DNA of 32,169 nt from Bacteroidota bacterium (GTDB taxonomy: Bacteria > Bacteroidota > Bacteroidia > Chitinophagales > Chitinophagaceae), in NCBI GenBank assembly GCA_023433265.1, contig JAEZDR010000084.1:1-32169 (forward strand), read 5' to 3'. Below the pieces are notes generated by a model. That model did not search any database. It worked only from the letters and a program-made list of their open reading frames with translations, and was not told the DNA's origin. The position numbers and the translations under genes were made by a program. This document shows positions 25,898 through 32,169 of this stretch, in pieces; position 1 is the first letter of the stretch; the number at the start of each line of letters is the position of its first letter.

Positions 25898-27169
25898 ATG
25901 TTACAGCTGAGCTTTTTGCGCAATAATGTTCAACTTGTAAAGGAGCGCCTTTCAGTTAAAAATTTCCGGAATACTAACCTTGTAGATGAAATAATCCTTA
26001 TTGATGACGAGCGCAGAAACTTGCAGGCTGACTTTGATAACACCCAGGCAAAAATCAACGCTGCTTCCAGGGATATCGGCAAATTGATGGCACAGGGAAA
26101 AAAAGAAGAAGCGGAGCAGCTGAAAGCAGAAGTGCCTGCCTTGAAAGCAAAGGTAGAACCTCTGAAAGAGCAGATGAGTCAACTGGAGAAACGTTTGCAG
26201 GACGCTCTTGTACAACTGCCCAATCTGCCCTATACTAAGGTTCCATTAGGCAAAACGCCCGAAGAAAATGAAGTGGTTAGGGAAGGTGGGGTTAAACCTT
26301 CATTTCCTTTTGAACCCGAACCGCATTGGGATCTTACCAAGAAGTATAAACTCATTGATTTTGAACTTGGAAATAAAATAACTGGAAGTGGATTCCCGGT
26401 TTTTACCGGGCAGGGTGCAAGACTACAGCGTAGCCTGATTCAATATTTTCTTGATTTCAATACTTCAGCCGGCTACTACGAATATCTACCCCCATATATG
26501 GTAAATGCGGACAGCGCCTATGCTACCGGCCAGCTCCCCGATAAGGAAGGGCAAATGTACCATGTAACAGAGGACGATTTCTACCTGATACCCACCGCTG
26601 AAGTGCCTGTAACAAACGTATATAGAGATGTAATTTTGAAAGAAGAAGAATTGCCTGTTAAAATGACTGCCTATTCGCCCTGTTTCAGGCGCGAAGCAGG
26701 CAGCTATGGCAAAGACGTTCGCGGACTAAACCGCCTTCATCAATTTGAAAAGGTGGAAATAATACAGATCGTTAATCCCGCCAATAGCTACGACGTACTT
26801 GAGCAAATGGTTGAACACGTTGAAAAACTTGTGCAAAGCCTACAATTGCCTTACCGCATACTCAGGCTTTGCGGCGGCGACATGGGTTTTACCAGCGCTA
26901 TGACGTATGATTTTGAAGTTTATAGTGGTGCTCAACATAGATGGCTAGAGGTAAGTAGCGTGAGCAACTTTGAAAACTTCCAGACTAACCGAATGAAATG
27001 CAGGTATAAGGATGCAAAGGGAAAGATACAGCTTACCCATAGCTTGAATGGTAGTAGCCTGGCCTTACCCCGTATTATGGCTGCATTGCTCGAAAACAAT
27101 CAGCAGGAAAAAGGTATCCGGCTGCCAGAGGTGCTCTGGAAATATTTTGGCAGAGAAAGCATAGTTTAA
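25898..27169 (+). CDS. serS: Seryl-tRNA synthetase
   Basis: A 423-residue class II synthetase that charges tRNA-Ser in the cytoplasm. The N-terminal tRNA-binding coiled coil is at about residues 28-110 (alternating KLMAQGKKEEAEQLKAEV and KEQMSQLEKRLQDAL). The catalytic core has PTAEVPVTN (TxE loop, about 230), motif 2 FRREAGSYGKDVRGLNRLHQ (about 262-281), GGDMGFTSAMTYDFEV (about 326-341) and motif 3 NGSSLALPRIMAALLE near the C-terminus. Length and N-terminus (MLQLSFLRNN) match the family. Single gene, converging on guaB. Confidence 0.97.
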   Translation: MLQLSFLRNNVQLVKERLSVKNFRNTNLVDEIILIDDERRNLQADFDNTQAKINAASRDIGKLMAQGKKEEAEQLKAEVPALKAKVEPLKEQMSQLEKRLQDALVQLPNLPYTKVPLGKTPEENEVVREGGVKPSFPFEPEPHWDLTKKYKLIDFELGNKITGSGFPVFTGQGARLQRSLIQYFLDFNTSAGYYEYLPPYMVNADSAYATGQLPDKEGQMYHVTEDDFYLIPTAEVPVTNVYRDVILKEEELPVKMTAYSPCFRREAGSYGKDVRGLNRLHQFEKVEIIQIVNPANSYDVLEQMVEHVEKLVQSLQLPYRILRLCGGDMGFTSAMTYDFEVYSGAQHRWLEVSSVSNFENFQTNRMKCRYKDAKGKIQLTHSLNGSSLALPRIMAALLENNQQEKGIRLPEVLWKYFGRESIV

Positions 27170-27263
27170 TATCCCAATTGCAACCAGCTGGTTATAGGAG
27201 CGGGGTATTGTTACAACTTGCCGCAAAAAACTGTTTACCGTCTACGGAAGATAAAAAGCCTCC

Positions 27264-28763
27264 TTATTTGCGGCTATAGTTAGGGGCTTCCTTAGTTATC
27301 TCCACATCATGCGCATGGCTCTCGCGCATGCCGGCATTCGTTATCTTGACAAATACAGCTTTTTGAAGTGCATTTATATCTTTCGCTCCGCAATAACCCA
27401 TGCCGGCTCTTAGCCCTCCAACGTATTGGGCCACGACTTCATGTAAGTGGCCTTTGTAAGCAACCCTTCCTTCTATGCCTTCAGGAACTAGTTTCTTTAT
27501 GTCATCCTCCACGTCCTGGAAGTATCGATCGCTGCTACCTTCAGACATAGCTCCAATACTACCCATTCCCCTGTATTGTTTAAACTTTCTGCCTTCATAA
27601 ATAATGGTTTCACCAGGGCTTTCCTCCACACCGGCAAAAACGCTTCCCATCATCACCACATTTGCACCGGCAGCCAGGGCTTTCACCATATCGCCCGTAT
27701 AACGTATGCCCCCGTCAGCTATCAATGGGGTACCGGTTGCCTTTAATGCATTGGCGGCCTCCATTACAGCGGTTAGCTGGGGTACACCCGCACCTGCAAC
27801 GATCCTTGTAGTACAAATAGACCCCGGACCAATACCAACTTTTACAGCATCAGCCCCAGCTTCGGCTAAAGCTTTCGCACCTGCAGCGGTACCTATATTT
27901 CCGGCAATCACGTCCAGCTTTTTAAAGTTCTTTTTAAGTTGCTTCAAAGCTGTTATTACTCCCTTGCTATGACCGTGGGCACTATCGAGTGTAACCACAT
28001 CTACACCCACATTGTTAAGTGCGTCCGCCCTTTCCAGCAAATCTTTTGTTATCCCCAAAGCCGCTCCTACACGCAAGCGCCCAAAACCGTCTTTTACAGC
28101 GTATGGAAAATTCCGTATTTGCAGAATATCCCTATACGTTACGAGTCCAATCAGTTTTCCCTGCCTGCTTACGACAGGCAACTTTTCTATTTTGTAACGG
28201 CGAAGAATATTTTCGGCCTTCTTCATGTCGGTGCCTTCGGGTGCGGTAATGAGATTTTCTTTCGTCATTACTTCGATAATCTTCCTGGTTTTATCTGTTT
28301 CGAACCGCAAGTCCCTGTTTGTCAGAATTCCTACTAATTTCTTCTGACTATCAACAACAGGTATTCCCCCTATTTTATTTTCCTTCATTAGCCTAAGCGC
28401 ATCACCTATGGTTGCCGTTTCAGGTAGCGTAATTGGATCTATTATCAGCCCACTTTCACTCCGTTTTACCCTTCGTACCTGTTCTGCCTGCCTTTCTATA
28501 CTCATGTTTTTATGTAGTATTCCTAATCCGCCCTCGCGTGCAAGAGCAATTGCCAATTGGGCCTCTGTAACAGTATCCATTGCCGCCGAAAGCATAGGTA
28601 CATTGAGAACGATTGACTTAGTAAGGCGAGAACTAATATTTACCTCCCGGGGTAAAACCTGGCTGAACGCAGGCATTAGCAGTACATCGTCGAATGTTAA
28701 ACCTTCACCAAAGAATCGGGTAGAAGATTTCCGGGTAGAAGTGGTAGTAGAAATTGTTGCCAT
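27264..28763 (-). CDS. guaB: IMP dehydrogenase
   Basis: A 499-residue IMP dehydrogenase, which converts IMP to XMP with NAD+, the committed step to GMP. The TIM-barrel catalytic domain contains the active-site Cys at residue 317 in GPGSICTTR. Two CBS domains are inserted at about residues 105-215 (NKIGGIPVVDSQKKLVGILT and YKIEKLPVVSRQGKLIGLVT). The flap and C-terminal KGHLHEVVAQYVGGLRAGMGYCG are standard. The start at 28763 is chosen over an open extension to 28838 because a strong promoter ends four bases before it and the extension would add an unrelated hydrophobic leader. Single-gene unit, converging on serS; the 94-base gap shows no clear terminator. Confidence 0.96.
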   Translation of the reverse strand: MATISTTTSTRKSSTRFFGEGLTFDDVLLMPAFSQVLPREVNISSRLTKSIVLNVPMLSAAMDTVTEAQLAIALAREGGLGILHKNMSIERQAEQVRRVKRSESGLIIDPITLPETATIGDALRLMKENKIGGIPVVDSQKKLVGILTNRDLRFETDKTRKIIEVMTKENLITAPEGTDMKKAENILRRYKIEKLPVVSRQGKLIGLVTYRDILQIRNFPYAVKDGFGRLRVGAALGITKDLLERADALNNVGVDVVTLDSAHGHSKGVITALKQLKKNFKKLDVIAGNIGTAAGAKALAEAGADAVKVGIGPGSICTTRIVAGAGVPQLTAVMEAANALKATGTPLIADGGIRYTGDMVKALAAGANVVMMGSVFAGVEESPGETIIYEGRKFKQYRGMGSIGAMSEGSSDRYFQDVEDDIKKLVPEGIEGRVAYKGHLHEVVAQYVGGLRAGMGYCGAKDINALQKAVFVKITNAGMRESHAHDVEITKEAPNYSRK

Positions 28764-28766
28764 GTG

Positions 28767-28797
28767 CAAAACTAAGAAGACCAACGAAAGCAGCAAA
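28767..28797 (-). promoter_or_regulatory. Promoter of guaB
   Basis: On the minus strand TTTG (28794-28797), 19-base spacer, TAGTTTTG (28767-28774), an exact -7 match, ending three bases before the guaB ATG. This fixes the guaB start and predicts a leaderless or nearly leaderless mRNA. Confidence 0.68.
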
Positions 28798-28891
28798 CCC
28801 ATTTTAAGAAATGGGAGCAATAAGCGTTTTTTGTACATTTACGGCCGGGCGGCTTAACCTTACAAATCTTCAATACAGTCCGCTTGCCTTT

Positions 28892-29485
28892 ATGAAATGT
28901 TTGCTTGCATTGATATTTATTTTTTCCGCGAGTGGCAGTTGGGGCCAGGCAAACGAAATTTACCACCTGGCATTTAGCGATGCCAGCAATTTCGAGTTTA
29001 CAAATAAACTAGGGCACAAAAAGCCGCAAAAGCTTTACATAGTTGATACAACTATTGCGTGGAGTCCTCATCGTTTCAATAAAAACGGTTTCAGCGATAA
29101 TGAAACCCCGGGCAGTGGTACCCGCCCTAATGATAGCCTTTACCTTTTTAAAGACTCTCTCCTAAACCTCCTTTTGAGCGAAACCGTCATAAAAGAACTG
29201 GGTGAACAAAGTTTGAAGCTAAAATCCGGCAAAATCAGACTCAAAGGAGATAATTATACCACCACATCGAGGGTAAAAAATATAAAGGGGTTCTATTTTG
29301 CGGCAACCAAGCCCATTGTTAGCACAGATAAACGGTATGCATTTATTGATATCGTAGCTTTCTATCGCATGAACAGTTACCAGGAAAACGAAGATGCCTG
29401 CTTTGGAAAAGCATGTATTGTTTTCCAAAAACAAGAAGACAACACCTGGAAAAAACTGACACTAATTAATAACATCACCCTTTAA
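28892..29485 (+). CDS. Secreted protein of unknown function
   Basis: A 197-residue exported protein that I do not recognise. The ATG at 28892 gives a good signal peptide (MKCLLALIFIFSASGSWGQ). The mature part is predicted mixed alpha/beta, with KLYIVDTTIAWSPHRFNKNG, a helical DSLLNLLLSETVIKELGEQS, RYAFIDIVAFYRMNSYQE, and a late CFGKACIVFQKQEDNTWKKL strand pair whose two cysteines are four residues apart from CFGKAC. No lipobox, membrane segment or repeat. It is divergent from guaB and 97 bases from the histidine kinase gene, and is probably a single gene. The strand pattern ending in a W-K-K-L stretch recalls small secreted Bacteroidota proteins of the NTF2/DUF type, but this is not a family assignment. 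Confidence 0.75.
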   Translation: MKCLLALIFIFSASGSWGQANEIYHLAFSDASNFEFTNKLGHKKPQKLYIVDTTIAWSPHRFNKNGFSDNETPGSGTRPNDSLYLFKDSLLNLLLSETVIKELGEQSLKLKSGKIRLKGDNYTTTSRVKNIKGFYFAATKPIVSTDKRYAFIDIVAFYRMNSYQENEDACFGKACIVFQKQEDNTWKKLTLINNITL

Positions 29486-29582
29486 CTAATTTTCTCCGTA
29501 AATGCGCTGCACGCTTGCTTTCAGGTTTTTTACGTCACCTGCGGTTTGTGTTCTATTTTAGCTCCAAAACCTGCTTTATGAA

Positions 29583-30779
29583 ATGAATGAACGAGAACGG
29601 CTAAAAACGCTTTATGCCCTGGAAATATTGGACAGCTCAGTTGAAGACTCGGAGTTTGACGATATAGTAAAACTCGCTTCAAGGATAACCAATGCTCCAA
29701 TGAGCCTCATTACGCTTGTAGATGAACACAGGCAATGGTTTAAAGCAAAGGTGGGCGTGGGAGATACTGAAACTGCGAGGGAGCATTCTTTTTGCAGCGA
29801 GGGCATAAAACACGACACTGATTTCTTCGAAGTCAAAAATGCGCTTGAAGACGAACGATTTAGTAGCAATCCTTATGTGATAGGTGACCCTAACGTAAGA
29901 TATTATGGGGGTGTTCCGCTTGTGTATAACGATCAAAAGCTAGGTATGTTATGCGTCATCAATCCTGCATCAGGGTTAACAGACGAACAGGTGCAAATGC
30001 TGAAGCTTTTACGAGACCACGTTATAAAGCTTTTCGACCTGCGCTTAAAGAACAAGTACCTGTTAATGCAGCACGCAGAGTACGAAGAATCGGAAGAAGT
30101 TCTCAAGAAAATGATGGGCGTTATTTCACACGACATGAGAACGCCTTTCGTAAATGTAACCCAGTTGATTGATGCATTGGAGGATGACCTGATTTCGGAT
30201 AAAGAATTCAGAGGCTTTACAACAGAGTTAAAACAGTCGGCTTCTTCAGGCCTTTCGCTATTGGAGGAATTGCTTAACTGGAGTAAAACCATGCTAAGTA
30301 AAGAACCTGCAAAACCTGAATTTATTAACCTAAAGGCACTGGTAGAAACCGTAGCCGGGCAAATACAAAGCAACCTAACTGCGAAGGGAAACCAGTTGAA
30401 GATTAGTGTGCCGGAGATTGCTGTTCTAAGCCACCGGGGTGTCGTATCATTTGTAGTCAGAAACCTGCTCGTCAACGCAAATAAATTTACAGCAAAAGGC
30501 TCTATTACTATTGAAGCGGTAGAGAATGCCGATGAAATTGGCCTTTCAATAACCGATTCGGGTACAGGCATGCCAGCAAACACTGTTGAAGCGCTAAACA
30601 CAGGCAAAGTTGTATGCTCCATCAAGGGAACGGCAAATGAAAGGGGATCCGGATTTGGTCTTGTTCTGGTAAGAGACTATCTCGCTTTAATTAAAGGAAC
30701 ATTGCACATAAAGAGCACAGAAGGTAAAGGATCGTGCTTTAAAATAAACTTACCCAAGGAAGGATTGTCTTCAGTTTAA
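29583..30779 (+). CDS. GAF-domain sensor histidine kinase, soluble
   Basis: A 398-residue cytoplasmic kinase without membrane segments. A GAF domain lies at about residues 20-155 (ITNAPMSLITLVDEHRQWFKA, REHSFCSEGI, YYGGVPLVYNDQKLGMLCVI), a type found in many Bacteroidota kinases. The HisKA domain follows with phosphoacceptor H183 in VISHDMRTPF. The ATPase domain (about 275-395) has the N box NLLVNANKFTAKG, G1 DSGTGMP and G2 GSGFGLVLV. The signal is unknown; the GAF domain suggests a small cytoplasmic ligand or a redox cue. The ATG at 29583 is preceded by a near-match -7 element TATTTTAG. A single-domain response regulator follows after 14 bases. Confidence 0.93.
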   Translation: MNERERLKTLYALEILDSSVEDSEFDDIVKLASRITNAPMSLITLVDEHRQWFKAKVGVGDTETAREHSFCSEGIKHDTDFFEVKNALEDERFSSNPYVIGDPNVRYYGGVPLVYNDQKLGMLCVINPASGLTDEQVQMLKLLRDHVIKLFDLRLKNKYLLMQHAEYEESEEVLKKMMGVISHDMRTPFVNVTQLIDALEDDLISDKEFRGFTTELKQSASSGLSLLEELLNWSKTMLSKEPAKPEFINLKALVETVAGQIQSNLTAKGNQLKISVPEIAVLSHRGVVSFVVRNLLVNANKFTAKGSITIEAVENADEIGLSITDSGTGMPANTVEALNTGKVVCSIKGTANERGSGFGLVLVRDYLALIKGTLHIKSTEGKGSCFKINLPKEGLSSV

Positions 30780-30793
30780 AAAATGCGCCAATA

Positions 30794-31156
30794 ATGAAAG
30801 TGTTGATAGTAGAAGATCAAAGTTTATTGCTGCACACCATCTCGCTAAAACTGAAGAAAGAGGGTTACGAGGTAATTGGCTGTTCGGATGGAAAAGAGGC
30901 GTTAGACCAATTTAAGTTGCAACATCCTGACGTTGTTATCACTGATGTAATGTTGCCTTTCATTAGCGGTTTGGAGCTTATTGAACATATTAGAAAACTC
31001 GAAAAAAAGAAGACCATAGCGATCGCACTATCCGCAATGGGACAAGAAGCCGCAGTGCAGGAAGCATTTAGGTTAGGTGCTGACGATTACATTATCAAAC
31101 CTTTTAGCCTGAAGGAGTTGGTTTTAAGAATAAAAAGGCTGTGCCAGCAAACGTAG
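30794..31156 (+). CDS. Single-domain response regulator (receiver only)
   Basis: A 120-residue stand-alone receiver domain. Acidic pocket residues E7 and D8, phosphoacceptor D51 in VVITDVMLPF, S80 and K102 (IIKPFS) are all in place. There is no DNA-binding or enzymatic output domain, so it must act through a protein partner or relay phosphate onward, as CheY or Spo0F do. It sits directly after the GAF histidine kinase and 12 bases before a membrane-anchored HEAT-repeat gene; the kinase is its likely phosphodonor and the HEAT protein a candidate partner. The partner assignment is inferred from gene order only. Confidence 0.93.
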   Translation: MKVLIVEDQSLLLHTISLKLKKEGYEVIGCSDGKEALDQFKLQHPDVVITDVMLPFISGLELIEHIRKLEKKKTIAIALSAMGQEAAVQEAFRLGADDYIIKPFSLKELVLRIKRLCQQT

Positions 31157-31168
31157 AAACCGGTCATT

Positions 31169-32169
31169 ATGCTTTTGCAGGCAAATCCTTTGGAAAATAT
31201 AATAACTTATGAAGGCTTGATGCTGGCAATTCAGGTGCTTGCCATACTGCTGATTATTGGTATATTCTTCATCTACAGGCGGCTTTTTATAAAGCACGAC
31301 CGTTACTTTACACGGAAAAAAGTAAGAAAAAACCTTGAACTATGGATCAGCCGGGCCATTGTAATGGAAGATGATGATGAAAATGAACAATTAATCATTC
31401 CAGCTAAATTTCGAAAGAAACTCAGGAACCCTGAAATCAGGTCTTTCGCCATCGATATTTTACTCGCCAGCAAAAGAGAACTTAAAGGATTAGCAGGTAA
31501 TAACATCGTAAGTATTTATGAACAGCTTGGATTAAAAGAGGATAGTATTGAACGCTTCAACAGCTCCGTGTGGTATAAGAAAGCCCGTGGCATACAGGAG
31601 CTCTATGTTATGGACCAGGCAGATATGCTCACCAAGATATATAAGCATACTAACAATCCTAACGAACTTATAAGAACTGAAGCTCAGACAGCCATCATCA
31701 ACTTCTCAGGTTTTGATGGGCTTAGGTTCCTTGACATCACTTCTCTTCCCATCAGCGAATGGCAACAAATTAATATGCTTGAACAGCTAAAACGGCTGGA
31801 GCTTACAATGCTTCCAGGTTTATCTAACTGGCTGCGATCCAAAAACGATTACGTGGTCATGTTTGCATTAAAACTTACCGAAGTTTTTCAACAACACCAC
31901 GCTTTCGAGGATGTGCTTGCATGCCTGAGTCATGTAAACCCTAAAGTACGGTATCATGCAATCAATGCGGTAAGGGTACTTGCTGATGATGATGCTTCGG
32001 CCTTATTGCTTCAAATGTTTCACGCAGAAACTTATGTAAACAAGCATGCTATTTTAAGGGCAATTGGCGAGATGGGAGATACTGAAGCTGCGGATTTTTT
32101 ATTAACGCTCATTCAAACCTGTTCTTCAATCGATCTGCAGTTGCACGCTGCCAACGCCTTATGTAGAAG
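31169..32169 (+). CDS. Membrane-anchored HEAT-repeat protein (cut by window end)
   Basis: The frame is open from ATG 31169 to the last base, 333 codons, so the C-terminus is missing. A single membrane segment lies at about residues 18-36 (MLAIQVLAILLIIGIFFIY), followed by a basic stretch (RRLFIKHDRYFTRKKVRK) that places the rest in the cytoplasm. The remainder is helical, with HEAT-type repeats clearest from about residue 230: LSHVNPKVRYHAINAVRVLADDDA and ETYVNKHAILRAIGEMGDTEAADFLLTLI. HEAT repeats are protein-binding scaffolds, so this protein may tether the adjacent receiver or organise an enzyme encoded beyond the edge. In related genomes I would expect a membrane glycosyltransferase next to it, but nothing in the window shows that. 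Confidence 0.85.
   Translation, partial: MLLQANPLENIITYEGLMLAIQVLAILLIIGIFFIYRRLFIKHDRYFTRKKVRKNLELWISRAIVMEDDDENEQLIIPAKFRKKLRNPEIRSFAIDILLASKRELKGLAGNNIVSIYEQLGLKEDSIERFNSSVWYKKARGIQELYVMDQADMLTKIYKHTNNPNELIRTEAQTAIINFSGFDGLRFLDITSLPISEWQQINMLEQLKRLELTMLPGLSNWLRSKNDYVVMFALKLTEVFQQHHAFEDVLACLSHVNPKVRYHAINAVRVLADDDASALLLQMFHAETYVNKHAILRAIGEMGDTEAADFLLTLIQTCSSIDLQLHAANALCR

Noticed and set aside
27182..27193. Perfect 12-base palindrome AACCAGCTGGTT between serS and guaB
   Set aside because: Too short and loop-less to be a terminator, and a single 12-base palindrome between convergent genes is not good evidence for a site.
28764..28838. Longer guaB start with hydrophobic leader (25 extra residues)
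   Set aside because: IMP dehydrogenase is cytoplasmic, the extension is not family-like, and the promoter elements lie inside it.
29933..30625. 230-codon minus-strand frame opposite the histidine kinase gene
   Set aside because: The kinase motifs on the + strand are unmistakable; this is a serine-rich shadow frame.

Overview
The window is a stretch of ordinary-looking chromosome from a member of the Bacteroidota, most likely Chitinophagaceae or a close relative. This rests on secreted proteins with type IX secretion (T9SS) C-terminal sorting domains, a GLPGLI-family protein paired with an outer-membrane beta-barrel protein, the secreted ARPP-1 (DUF6569) and DUF2490 families, Bacteroidota-type promoters (TTG near -33, TAnnTTTG near -7) and the scarcity of clear Shine-Dalgarno sequences. 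I see no IS element, prophage, CRISPR array, tRNA or rRNA.

Layout. 21-1425 (+): an NfeD / SPFH (stomatin-like) membrane-protein pair. 1690-4695 (-): a secreted beta-helix T9SS cargo protein. 4883-8459 (+): a secreted ARPP-1 protein, a NodB-type polysaccharide deacetylase and a PorE-like TPR / beta-propeller / CarboxypepD-like / OmpA protein. 8468-9202 (-): a DUF2490 outer-membrane protein. 9264-15617 (-): a 2117-residue T9SS cargo protein built from three copies of a beta-helix module. 15884-18043 (+): an oligopeptidase B-like S9 peptidase that looks lipid-anchored. 18170-21684 (+): a CarboxypepD-like/plug/beta-barrel protein with its GLPGLI partner. 21699-23998 (-): acpP-fabF-rnc. 24296-25845 (-): gcvH, a secreted cyclophilin and a small unknown protein. 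25898-27169 (+): serS. 27264-28763 (-): guaB. 28892-29485 (+): a secreted orphan. 29583-end (+): GAF histidine kinase, single-domain response regulator and a membrane-anchored HEAT-repeat protein cut by the window edge.

How they fit. The first half is dominated by cell-surface functions: two large T9SS cargoes sit either side of a PorE-like periplasmic protein that could tie the secretion machine to peptidoglycan. The second half is mostly housekeeping (fatty acid synthesis, RNA processing, glycine cleavage, translation, GMP synthesis), and it ends in a signalling operon whose output probably lies past the right edge. The least explained parts are the triplicated beta-helix protein, the kinase/receiver/HEAT operon, a two-tier RNA hairpin between acpP and fabF, and promoters placed so close to start codons that leaderless mRNAs are expected.
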